From NCBI GenBank assembly GCA_964017195.1, contig OZ024889.1, positions 58,842,358 through 58,906,357 on the forward strand: a DNA stretch of 64,000 nt, in the 5' to 3' direction. Position numbers and translations under genes: made by a program. Shown in pieces: positions 10,999 through 21,855 of this stretch (the stretch's first letter is position 1; each line of letters begins with the position of its first letter). The notes under the pieces were generated by a model. It was not told where the DNA came from, did not search any database, and worked only from the letters and a program-made list of their open reading frames with translations. This stretch comes from Siderastrea radians. Taxonomy: Eukaryota; Cnidaria; Anthozoa; Scleractinia; Rhizangiidae.

Positions 10999-12209
10999 TA
11001 TTCTCGTCCCCAGAGCCCACGATCCTTTAGGTCTGCGCCAGGGATCGAGACCTCTGGCAGTGGCCAGGTAACGCGCAAGCGCAATAGCTGCCCATTTTTG
11101 TAACCGATAGTAACCGTTATTGTTTCAAATTTCTGAGGCTGCGCACAAAAGCCGGAAGTCCGTGATTTGCGGACTTCCCATTCTCGTTCCCAGAGCCTAC
11201 GATCTGTTCTGTTAGCGGTGGGATCGTAGGGCTCTGGCATCAGCCATTACCGGATGTCGTGAAATTCACGACATCCGCTAGCTCATGTCTAATTCGTTAA
11301 GGTGCTATTGCGCCTGCTCTATTCTAGTCCGTGGAGCGCTGGGCATGACAATTCTGACAACAGCCGAGAAATTTGAATTCCTATCGATCGAGTCATAGAA
11401 GGGCTGTTCGGAACCCTCTAAATGTCCTGCAATTAGTGGAAAACCTGGAGCTTTGAAAGGAACAAACTTAAAAAGCTGCCTTTCGTGCCGTAGTTGTTCA
11501 GAAGAACGATTGTCTCTGCATTTTGCTCACGGGTTTTGGATCTGTATCTTGCCTGAATAAAGGTATTGCATTTGCGTTATACTGAATTGTACAGTTATTT
11601 TATTACATTCGTCTGGTTTCCGATGTGTGAGAATGTCAACTGTGTACTTATCGTTTCGCCACTAAATGCTAAATTGTATTACGTTTTACCCCATCGAAAA
11701 TTTCCAGAAGAATTTGGCGCCCAAGTTTTTAAACATCGACATCAAGAGGTCATTACAAAAGTTGATGAGACAGTTACACGTAAGTTTATTATGGACAAGT
11801 TGTAGTTTTGTAGAAAATGTTGTAGCGAGAAAGAGTCGCTGGTATTTAGCGACAATCTCTAACACTTTGAATTCTTACGTGCTTAACCAAACAGCAAAAT
11901 TTGGTCGCTTAATCTGCCCTAAGCCACATTCTTTGCGTGGAAATTGATCAATGTCCTGATTAATTCAACCGGAAATAAAACGTTATGCGTAGAAGCCAAA
12001 AAATGTTAACGTTATTGCGCATACAGTTTGAATCAGCCAATCAAAAAAAAAATTAATTTTTGGCCGTTACCAGAGCTACAAGAGACGTAAATTTAAAAAA
12101 AGGCGCGTAGCTCTGGGGACGAGAATGCGGACTTCCTGCTTCGGTCCCTGCGAGAGGTCTCGATCCCTGGCGCAGACCAAAAGGATCGTGGGCTCTGGGG
12201 ACGAGAATG
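10999..12209. mobile_element. Mutator-like inverted-repeat element, 1.2 kb, nested
   Basis: The ends are long inverted repeats (ATTCTCGTCCCCAGAGCCC then ACGATCC on the left, mirrored on the right), running at least 55 bases with few mismatches. The target duplication GCTGATTGG is 9 bp (10990-10998 and 12210-12218). Nine-base duplications with long ends fit the Mutator superfamily. No transposase was recognised. An inner hairpin with a related CCCAGAGCCTACGATC motif lies at about 11186-11238. Confidence 0.72.
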
Positions 12210-12218
12210 GCTGATTGG

Positions 12219-13690
12219 CTGAGAGATATGATGTCAAACGCGTCATGAAATCGATCATGCTCATGCGCGAGTGAAATATTTTTCAAAATGGCGGACATTC
12301 CTCGAGTTGTATACCTGCAGAATGCCAAATAATATTTGACTTTAATGATGATCCACGTTTCCTTAGATCTTTTCATCATATGGAAGGTTGAGTGGGGTGT
12401 TAATTGACGTCACTGGTGTTCACAGGGACTATTTCACCCGTCGTACACTGGAGAAATATCATTCGAATCATGACAATCAGCTTGATTATAATTTGTTCCA
12501 GCACTTGTACTCCGACCAATTCGCCTTCTGGATCTCGCATCCCAGCACATGGCAGGTCTTTGATTGATGGAGCTAAGAATTCGTTTTAATGGTTTGTTTT
12601 TCTGTTGGCTACAACTGCAGGCTTGTCAAATATCTCTGGTTTCCTAGTCGAGTTCATGATCTTTTAACGCATATCTAGTTTTTGGCGAACAAGACATGCT
12701 ATCAATGAGATGCAGGTCAGTAATTTTACTTTCTTTCAATGATCAACGTGTGAAATAGTAATATTTCTAGTTTTACTTGTTGTTTTTTTCATTCCTTGTT
12801 CTGAGGAAAGGATTATATTGTCGGGCTGTATTTTCCTGCTTCCATGTTTGCATAGTATTGTTGCCCTTTGTCAATCCATTGTCTGCCCACATATGGGAGA
12901 GATGCTTGCACGGCTGCGTTAACATGGATAACTTACTTGTTTAACTGTCAGATGTGATCAATTGGAAAAGAGTGTTAAATGCTACTGAGGGAAGAGCTTC
13001 TGATGTTCATTGCCCATATTTTTAAAATCTTACCCGTAAACCAATGATGCAGAAGTCAGCACTGTTGCTCAAAAAAAAGTTGCTAGGTGTTGTGTGTCAA
13101 GTCCTGCCGAATATTGAACAAAGCAAATCAACATGTTGAACTGATGTTAACATAATTACACACAGCTTCTTTTCCAACTGTTTTGACATGTTAATTTGCA
13201 TCAAACAGTTTTGAACAGCATATGACACACAGTGTGGCATTTGTTGACCAATGTATATGATGACATTTGTTGACAGTGTTGGACAGTATTGACTTGTGTA
13301 TCACTGGCTTTTGCTTTGGCTTCAAGATGTGCTATATTGCAGTTATTTTTTAGTTATGTGTAGACATCAAATTCTTTGTCAACATTTACTTGTCTGGCAA
13401 TTTATTTGCATAGTGGTTTACCACTCTACAAATTTTACAATGGAGCCATGACCTAACCAATTACCTAATATCAAGGTGTTTTCAAATACGAAAACAACTA
13501 CATTTCCTTTTGTTGGGTGAAATTAAAGGTGATCTCGTTATTTAGTGCGTTGGTCCCACTGTTTGTAAGTGAAGCTGCACTGAATCTTCAAAACTTGCCT
13601 ATTAAAATCTGTCGTATAGGTTAAAGGAATATGTGATATTTGCAAAAATGTATTGAATGGCAACAATATGATGTATTTCATGGTAGGCAT
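12219..13690. other. Interior of the 5.7-kb element, no gene seen
   Basis: AT-rich sequence without recognisable coding content or clear repeats. Confidence 0.5.
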
Positions 13691-13694
13691 TTTA

Positions 13695-14157
13695 CAGTGC
13701 GGCTACTCCAACCGGGCCAGTTGGAAGAAAACTGACCAATCGCGACGCTAATTGAAAACAATAGATAACAAAGTTTTTTTTGGAAACAACCAATAACGTT
13801 GAAGGACTGCCGCCCTCTCGATTCAGTCTTACTTGTTTTTTCTGGGTGAAAGCCATTTTGGAAACATTTACATTTACACTAAGCTTATAGCTTATGTGAC
13901 GCGTAAAAGCAATCTGCCAGATTTCAGTCACATCGAGTCAACACCGCACCATCATTGAAGCTAACCAATGAAAAAATTCCACTATTTCCCGAGAGGTCCG
14001 CAGAATGAGACAGTTTCAAATTTATTTGGAGATGTATTGTCTAGATCCTTCAACATTATTGGTCAGTTTATGAAAAAATGTTGCCTTCTTTTGTTCTCAA
14101 TTAGTGTTGTGATTGGTCAGTTTTCTTCCAAGTGGCCCGGTTCGAGTAGCTGCACTG
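13695..14157. mobile_element. Tc1/mariner-type MITE, 463 bp, nested
   Basis: The ends CAGTGCGGCTACTCCAACCG and the reverse complement CGGTTCGAGTAGCTGCACTG form inverted repeats that continue through AGAAAACTGACCAATC. TA dinucleotides flank both sides (13693-13694 and 14158-14159). It is too short to encode a transposase. Confidence 0.72.
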
Positions 14158-16683
14158 TAATTATGAAAGGAAATTTAATATCATTTGCAATTATCATTTT
14201 CACTTTCTTTACCGTAGGTTATCCACCTTTCATCAGCAATATTGTTTTATGCAGTCGACATCATTAAGTGTTATTAGCAGCAGGTGACAAACAAAGAGGT
14301 CACTAACATTGAACACAAGGAAAATTGTTTCCGTTCGTGGATCAGATTTCAAATCCTTCTCTGTACTGTTTGACTGTACGTTTGTCATTGCTAGACAAGT
14401 TGAATGTTTGGATGTCTGCTGGCGGACGTGGGTTGTGCCTTCAGTGATGACAAAGATCCTGAAGAAAGCAATGAGGAACCCAGAGTCTGATGAGCCTGGA
14501 TTTGCATGGATGAAAATAGTGTGTTATATGTCTTTCGACATCTACATCTACATCTACGCTTTCTTAAGTCGGTAAAAAATCGCCTGATATCACACCAACA
14601 CTGAATAAAACTAATACAATGGGAAATTAATGGGGAGCACAGACTGTTTTCTTTCTCTTTTTTATTGTTTTTTTTGTTTTGTTTTTCTGTTTGTTTTGTT
14701 TTGTTTTGTTTTGTTTTTTTTTTTTTTCTGAAAACCTTAAACTGCAGTTTTTGCAGTTGGGGGGGGGGGAGGGGGGATTTTGCATCTTGCCTTGTTTTGT
14801 CGATATCTCTGTTACTTTTGTTTTTCTTGAAGGGAAGGTAACTAAAGTCGTTGTGCAAAAGGGGTATACTTAGGCTCAAAAATGAAATTGCGTTGTTTAG
14901 GGACTTCTTTGGTGTGTTTAATGTAGTTTATCCCAATAACTTAATTTGAGGAAATGTTTTGCCAAAAGATTTTGTTTAAGTTTGTTTATAGTTCAATAAT
15001 TAATAACCGTGATGTCATCAAATGATTGTTTAAAGACAAAATGGCCTATGTTTTATCTCTTCTTTATCTTGTGGTGGATATAAATGCTAAAAAAATTTCT
15101 TTTGCAAGGCGCTCAAGTTCTTTCAGTGATGGTCTTAGCATACGAACAAAGTTTTAACAAAAATTAAATGCAGAGCTGACTGAGATGTACCATCTCACTG
15201 AATTTTGAATAACCCTGATAACTGTTGACCTCCCTCATGACTCGCTATCTCATTTGTATTGTTTGTGGTACTAGTCCTGCCCTGTGTGGCAGCTGCCAAA
15301 ACAGGAGGGAGAGGGAGGATTCTTGCGATGCGCTTCACTTCTACCCCCTCCATATCCCCTTTTGTCATGTGCTGGGCAGGCTGGACCTAGTCCCTGTGAT
15401 CAAATGACAAACAATTAACCAATCAAAGAGCAAATTGGATTGTCCCTGCAAAAAACCCTGCCTAAATGCTCAAGGGACTTGTCTTCAGGTGACAGACTTG
15501 TTCCAAGTCCCTGTAACAACCTGTCCTCTTCTGTCAGTGAACACTACAGGGGACTTGGCCCTGAGAAAAATACTGGGATTTGTCCCTTTGTGTGTTCTTA
15601 ACTGGCATGCATTATTGCTGCCTTTTCACAAACGGAATTTAAGTGAAGGTTTCATCACATTCCCAAAGATATCTTTTTACTTGTTCAGTTATCTTTAAGC
15701 TCATTCAGTGTCATTATATTAGTATCCTCAGACTTCCCTGGGGACAGGGCACCAAGTTGGAGTTGTTTGAACACTATTCTTTAGAGGGAAAGCAAGCAGC
15801 AGTTTGCTTTGCTTCGTATTTTTAACGTGACCTTTGTAGCATGATTTCGGCACAATCAAACTGGCCTGGGAAATCCGCGTAAAATTGCGTCTACGCCGGA
15901 AAATCTTGTCTAACGAAAACTGAAAACAGCAGCCGGTAAATCAGTTTGGGTAGGAATTCATAGAAAGGTGGCGCCAGGTCATTTATAGTTTCCCACGCAA
16001 GAGAGGAACCGTTGACAAGCGCCAAATTGAACGGAGTGCAATCAGGAGAGCACAGTCGCTTAAGGAATTTCATGACTGAAGTGTTTGGAGCCTGTAACGC
16101 AACAGGTAATAAAATTGCTTATCTGTGGGTTATTGTTGGCGAGCTTTTAGTCGAATACGTGTGTAGGATCAGTTTATAAGCCGCTGCGATTGCAAAAGCT
16201 TGTGTTTGCGAGTGACTTCGAATATAGTTTTCGCAGGTGGAACATAAAGACTTGAAAATTTTTTGATGTGCGTATGTTACGATTTTTTGGCGTGTTTGAT
16301 ATTTTGTTTCTCTGCTTTTAATCTTTCAGCTTGTCGGATTTTTCTCCTTAAATATCCCAAAACTTTCGTATTTTTTCAAATTTTGGGTCGAGTGTCGATC
16401 GCACGATGGTTTGAATTTAGCTACGTAAAGACGCATGTTCCACAGAATAAATGAAGTATAAAAACTGATCGAAACGTTATGAAAATTAATTAATACATGA
16501 CTTTTCAAGGAGTTGGCCTTTCAGGAAAGCGACTTCGTTCTACTATTGTTCTCGTGTGAATGTAATTGTTTTAGGCTAAATCTCGCATATTATTTCAGTT
16601 AACTTGAGCCGCCTTACTTCGGTCAGCGGATAGTGCTAATACCCGCGAAATAAGCAGCCAATCAGCGGTTTTTCCGGACTGCC
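14158..16683. other. Right part of the 5.7-kb element
   Basis: No recognised gene. It contains a T-rich and G-run tract at about 14645-14780. A segment with several GTCCCTG and GGGACTTG motifs (about 15360-15590) looks repetitive but could not be classified. A short minus-strand open frame at 15891-16073 (60 codons) has no recognisable domain. Confidence 0.45.
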
Positions 16684-17075
16684 CTCCACGAGCTGAAAAT
16701 GATGTTTGTCCGCCAGGAATCTGGACCTGTTCTTCTGGAAAGCGATCAGAGATTTCCAAAAAATCTTCGTACACCCCAGAAGACACTATAAAGCTGTCCC
16801 AAACCGTTGGAAATGTTTGTCTGCCAGGAGTGTGGACATGCTCAACTGGGAAGCGATCGGAAATGACACAAAAAGGACCAGTTATTGCTATCGGTCCAAT
16901 ACACAAAGATGAACCTGAAAGCAAAGACCCAGAAAACTGTTCCTCGGAAAACTGGGTTTGTAAAAAAAAAAAGATTGTTGACACAGATGCTAAAGGAAGC
17001 ATCAAACAAGTTGACACTGCCCAAGGCCTTGGAAGATGCTTGCCAACCGGGAGTTTGGACATGTTCAACGGGAAA

Positions 17076-18556
17076 GTGATAAGAAGATACTAGCTAACAG
17101 TAAGCTGAAATCAAAGTTACACTGCTAGAAAGGAAACGTTCTCCTTTCTTGAAAACGGTGGCGAGTGTTTCCCAAAAATGTCAACATACCACGAAATCGA
17201 CGAGAAAAGAAAAGAATGTTAAGACGACAAAGACCACATAGGGGCCATTATCCCTGAAATCTGCTACGTGTTTGCATTCATTTGAAGCGAAGAGCTCTAG
17301 AGGCTAACTTATCAGTTGGAACGGGTATCCATAACTTTTTGGACACCTGCTTGTGATCGAAAGGATACTTCTTGAAACCTGAACAAAGTTGTAACAGAAG
17401 TTGTGCTGGATTCTAATAGGTTGAGCCGGCTGAGGTTTCCATAGGACTTGTTTACTTTGTAATAATAAACCAATTGCACCCTGTCGCAATTTGCAATAAA
17501 GTCAACGGAATTGATCATAGCTGTTATGAGGTGCTTGAGTACGTCTTTTTTATTTACAACTAAATATCATGCTACCCAGTCCATTCCAGCCTAATCTAAT
17601 CCAATTGAAATCCTTCCCGTTCATACCATTCTAATCCCATGTCCATATCCTATTCCATCAATCCAATCTACTCCGATAAGGATGCTATAGAGGAGTGGAC
17701 CTCTAAAGTGGAGAAACCCTTAACTTTGCTGTCCAGGATACAAGGAAAAGTACAAGTTTAAGGAAGAACAGTATTGATATGCGATAATTTCCTTCTAAGG
17801 CTCTTACCTCGTATCCAGGCGTCTACAAAAGAAAACTGCGTAAGAGAAGCTGGAAAGGTTTCATGTTAACACTAGCCAAAGTGCCTTGCAAGCTTCGTTC
17901 CCAAGCTTCTCCCCTATATATCCACCGAAAGCTTCTCGCCTGGATACCAAGCGGTGAGGCCATATAATGAAGTAGTCTTTTGTAGATCGGGAGAAGCTAC
18001 TGGCCTGCATCTCAGTGTTGGTACGTAACCCTGATTTCGTGTCCTGCCAGCAAATTCATCCTCCTACCAACAAGAGCTTGCTTGCAGGCTACGCTTGTGA
18101 TTTCTTGCCATGAATTGACAAGGAATATTATATATTGCCACTTAATTTTTAACTTTCCAGAGAGTCTTGAGAGTTTGATCTTGCTCCGCCTGAGTGACAA
18201 CGATGCAGTCCACTCCTTGTAATCCCACTTGTTCAAATCCAGTTAACTCTCATGCAATCCGTTATATGGTACAGTCCAAACTAATACCACTCTTATCCAA
18301 TCAAAGCATTTCCAATCCGATGCAGTCCAATTCAATAACGATGTTAAGAATCCCCATAGGAAAAGCTTGTATCGACACTGTCTAATTTGTTATAAACCTG
18401 TTACAAAAATTACAATGTAGAGAAAATCTTTCTTGTTATTCTGGTTTCTGCATTATTCAAACGCCCATAAGTTCCCTCAACTTAACTTGCTTATAAGAGG
18501 TTAGGTTATAGCCGGTTTTATGTTTTATATTTATTGTTTGGTTGTTTGCCTTGTTT
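17076..18556 (+). repeat. 3' flank of the split copy, ending in a recombination joint
   Basis: No gene. AATAAA signals are at 17464-17469 and 17495-17500. CCAATCC-rich blocks lie at about 17570-17690 and 18200-18330. At 18550-18556 the sequence CTTGTTT is shared by two places in the unit. The sequence switches there from the upstream-flank position back to the 3'-flank position, so the following unit has no gene. Confidence 0.75.
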
Positions 18557-19133
18557 ACTTTGTAATAATAAACCAATTGCACCCTGTCGCAATTTGCAAT
18601 AAAGTCAACGGAATTGATCATAGCTGTTATGAGGTGCTTGAGTACGTCTTTTTTATTTACAACTAAATAGCACTCTACCCAGTCCATTCCAGCCTAATCT
18701 ACTCCAATTGAAATCCTTCCCGTTCATACCATTCCAATCCCATGGCCATATCCTATTCCATCAATCCAATCTACTCCGATAAGGATGCTATAGAGGAGTG
18801 GACCTCTAAAGTGTAGAAACCCTTAACTTTGCTGTCCAGAATACAAGGAAAATTACAAGTTTAAGGAAGAACAGTATCGATATGCGATAATTTCCTTCTA
18901 AGGCTCTTACCTCGTATGCAGGCGTCTACAAAAGAAAACTGCGTGAGAGAAGCTGGAAAGGTTTCATGTTAACACTAGCCAAAGTGCCTTGCAAGCTTCG
19001 TTCCCAAGCTTCTCCCCTATATATCCACCGAAAGCTTCTCGCCTGGATACCAAGCGGTGAGGCCATATGATGAAGTAGTCTTTTGTAGATCGGGAGAAGC
19101 TACTGGCCTGCATCTCAGTGTTGGTACGTAACC

Positions 19134-20357
19134 TAGCCTGCGTAGCAGGGGTAAACGGGAGGGGAAGGGGAGCGAGAACGCGGGAGAAAAATGGGGTTCT
19201 GGGAGCTAGGAACGAGGGAACGCCTGCTACAAAGACCCCCATTTTTTCATCTCCACCCACCGATTTTTAGGTAATCCAATTAAGTTAACTGTCAATGCAA
19301 CCACCAATCAGAAACAGGATCGCGCTTTTCTACATGACTGACTGCACGCAGGAATTTAATGAAGCGTCTAAAAAATAAAGTTAGGATGAGAGTTTTTTCC
19401 AATCAAAGAACAACTTATAATTGCGCTTATTTTTTAAATAAGAGACACGAACCTTTTCTAAAAGATTTATTAAGATAAACCCCTCTTTGCTTCTGGAAAC
19501 CAAACGTGTTCAATTTTCGTTTCTAGGAAAGGTAAGCTTACTTTAAAACACGCAAGCGAAGAACCGCGATACATTTTGAACGGCATTTACATGTATATTG
19601 ACCGAAAGTGAACGTTTTGAAATTTCAAAAGTTACGCGAAAGCCATAACATGAAGAGTCAGGCAATTAAAAAATTATATATTTAAATACAAATTTTTTAA
19701 TACAATAAAAAATGTAAGTTACTTTACCATGGATTCCCTACAAACCCAACAGCTTGAGTGATGTCTTACTGCAACCGTAGATTTCTCTTTAAAACAACCG
19801 TCTGCATGTTCTCAAAGAATAATTTCTTCGCTTTTAGTTCTCTGAGTTCCACTGTTTAAGGTGTTGAGCGTTTTTTGGGGCTTCTTCTTCCGATTTATAG
19901 TTCTCAAAGGGCGAGTCTTCATTTATTCGGGATATTTACACCGCCTTGAAATTCACGCGTGAAACGGTGCAATGCTTTCTTGAAAACTTCCCTGCGAATG
20001 ACAAAATCTCTTTCTAGGACCGTATCCCGTTGGCAAAACCGCTAAAACATCTCTTCCCCTTAGAAGATCTCTAACTGCCTTTTCTCGCTCTCGTTTCAAG
20101 ACAATTTCTCTACTTGGCCCGGCCTGCTGCAACCAAGTTCAAATCCTCTAACTGCACGTCCTCGTCAAATTACGTCATTCCCGTGGAACATACTGTCAAA
20201 AATTAACCAATCACAATTTTGCGGCCGCTGGCGGCCGCAGAAATGAAAAAATGAGGGTCTTTGTAGCAGGCGTTCCCTCGTCCCTAGCCCCCAGTCCCCC
20301 TTCTCCCGCGTTCTTAACCCCCTTCCCCATCCCCGTTTACCCCTGCTACGCAGGCTA
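19134..20357. mobile_element. Mutator-like inverted-repeat element, 1.2 kb
   Basis: It begins TAGCCTGCGTAGCAGGGGTA and ends with the reverse complement TACCCCTGCTACGCAGGCTA. The inverted repeats extend about 115 bases. The target duplication TACGTAACC is 9 bp (19125-19133 and 20358-20366), and the uninterrupted site is visible in the other units. No transposase was recognised, so it is non-autonomous. It contains a small palindrome GCGGCCGCTGGCGGCCGC near 20221-20238. It belongs to a different family from 10999-12209. Confidence 0.8.
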
Positions 20358-21452
20358 TACGTAACCCTGATTTCGTGTCCTGCCAGCAAATTCATTCTCT
20401 TACCCACAAGAGCTTGCTTGCAGGCTACGCTTGTGATTTCTTGCCATGAAGCGACAAGGAATATTATATATTGCCACTTAATTTTTAACTTTCCTTAGAG
20501 TCTTGAGAGTTTGATCTTGCTCCGCCTGAGTGACAACGATGCAGTCCACTCCTTGTAATCCCACTTGTTCAAATCCAGTACAGTCTCATCCAATCCGTTA
20601 TACGGTACGGTCCAAACTAATACCACTCTTATCCAATCAAAGCATTTTCAATCCGATGCAGTCCAATTCAATAACGATGTTAAGAATGCCCATAGGAAAA
20701 GCTTGTATCGAAACTGTCTAATTTGTTATAAACCTGTTACAAAAATTACAATGTAGAGAAAATCTTTCTTGTTATTCTGGTTTCCGCATTATTCAAATGC
20801 CCATACGTTCCCTCAACTTAACTTGCTTATAAGAGGTTAGGTTATAGCCGGTTTTATGTTTTATATTTATTGTTTGGTTGTTTGCCTTGTTTTGTTTTTG
20901 TTTTAATGTATAGCCATCGAGACAAATCCGTTAATTATTGTCATAATTGTTGAAAATTGGAATTTGATTGCTACTATATACCTTAAAATTATTTCTGCTT
21001 TATTTTTAGGCAAAAGCACATGTTTTCATCGTTTGTTTTGGATTCGGAACATGAAAAGTTCATGGTTTGAAATGGGCCTTGACATCATTAATTTAAAAAA
21101 TCCGTCGTATTGGCTGTAGACTGTTTTTTGTTATTGTTTTAACAATCAACTGTTGCCGGAAAACAGGCTTTCCAACTCAAAAAAAAAAACAAACAAACAA
21201 ACGAAATAGCAGGGAAGATTTAATTTCTTTGCGGTTGGGAAAACATGTTATTGAAAGGAAAACTTTGTTACTTTAAAGAAATAGAACAACCAAATTTAGG
21301 CAAATTTCAGGAGTCAAACTCAAACGTACAAAAAAATATGATCTTAAACATAAAATAGAGTTCACATTTCTATTTTGACTGTAGATACCGATTTCTATAA
21401 ACATCTGTGATCCGCCACTTGAAATAGCAAGTTGATTCTCAGCTGTGAATAG

Positions 21453-21463
21453 CCAATAAATAG
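21453..21463 (+). promoter_or_regulatory. CCAAT/TATA-like promoter motif
   Basis: CCAATAAATAG lies 88 bases before the ATG at 21541. It aligns with the canonical TATA of the 2841 gene. Confidence 0.5.
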
Positions 21464-21540
21464 AGCGAAAGCCAGCAAACATTAAACCATTTCCGACTTC
21501 GCAGTAGACCAGGCTAGAGCGAGCTTTTCTTCTATCAACA

Positions 21541-21855
21541 ATGTACTTTTCCGCCATCTTCGTGATTCTATCCGCCTCTGGCGTCTACTTCGGCAATGCT
21601 GGTCCTATACAAGCCAAGCTTACGCTGTCTAGGGCTTTAGGAGCTGAAGAAGCAATTATTGCTATGACTCCAATACACAAAGATGAACCTGAGAGACAAG
21701 ACCGAAAAAACTGTTCCTCAGAAAACTGGGTTTGTAAAAAGAAAAGAATGTTGAAGCAGATGCTAAAGGAAGCATTAAACAAGCCGACGCTGACCAAGGC
21801 CTTGGAAGATGCTTGCCCACCGGGTGTTTGGACATGTTCAACGGGAAAGCGATAA
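21541..21855 (+). CDS. Shortened cyclic-peptide precursor, two ring modules deleted
   Basis: The 104-residue protein has the usual signal peptide (about residues 1-20). Compared with the 163-residue form, an in-frame deletion of 59 codons joins ALGAE directly to EAIIAMTP. This removes the first two CPPGVWTC-GKR modules. It keeps NCSSENWVCKKKR and one terminal CPPGVWTCSTGKR. The deletion ends lie in GCTGAA and CAAGAAGAA, which share short purine-rich sequence, suggesting slippage or illegitimate recombination. The frame is intact, so it could still yield one amidated ring peptide and one non-amidated ring peptide. The promoter motif is present. Confidence 0.78.
   Translation: MYFSAIFVILSASGVYFGNAGPIQAKLTLSRALGAEEAIIAMTPIHKDEPERQDRKNCSSENWVCKKKRMLKQMLKEALNKPTLTKALEDACPPGVWTCSTGKR

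Larger units (their letters stand above)
10960..16683. mobile_element. hAT-like DNA transposon, non-autonomous, 5.7 kb
   Basis: It is flanked by the 8-bp duplication CTCCACGA. The left end is a run of G followed by CAGTGCGGAAAAACCGC and TGATTGG; the right end is its reverse complement with one mismatch (CCAATCAGCGG, TTTTTCCGGACTGCC). An 8-bp target duplication and CAGTG-type ends are typical of hAT. No hAT transposase was recognised inside. At least two further elements are nested in it (10999-12209 and 13695-14157). Confidence 0.75.
10857..17075 (+). pseudogene. Peptide-precursor copy split by a 5.7-kb transposon
   Basis: The 5' part (10857-10951) reads a signal peptide starting MSFSVIFVI. 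It is followed in frame by TAG where the intact copies have the Lys after Gln-Ala. The 3' part (16692-17075) resumes in the same frame with AENDVCPPGIWTCSSGKR, then CLPGVWTCSTGKR and NCSSENWVCKKKK. A frameshift in the A-run near 16961-16972 follows, and the last ring is CQPGVWTCSTGK followed by TGA. The split has an 8-bp duplication, CTCCACGA (10952-10959 and 16684-16691), so one gene was broken by one insertion. At least three lesions make it non-functional: nonsense, insertion and frameshift. Several ring substitutions suggest it is older than the central array. Confidence 0.85.
18557..21540 (+). repeat. Gene-less partial unit, then upstream flank of next copy
   Basis: 18557-19133 repeats the 3' flank seen at 17456-18035. 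A Mutator-like element follows (19134-20357), and 20367-21540 is the rest of the unit up to the next gene. The promoter motif CCAATAAATAG is at 21453-21463. An A-run followed by CAAACAAACAAACG lies at about 21179-21203. Confidence 0.75.

Noticed and set aside
14391..14879. Minus-strand frame of 162 codons
   Set aside because: It runs through a T-rich/A-rich and G-run simple sequence; the Lys/Gln/Asn-rich reading is compositional.
17312..17518. Minus-strand frame of 61-68 codons recurring in each 3' flank
   Set aside because: It recurs only because the whole unit recurs. It overlaps the AATAAA region and shows no protein-like features.
18194..18385. Plus-strand frame of about 63 codons (beginning MTTMQSTPCNPTC) in each unit
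   Set aside because: It lies in the CCAATCC-rich block. Start codon and length vary, a second frame is open in several units, and the composition follows the repeat.
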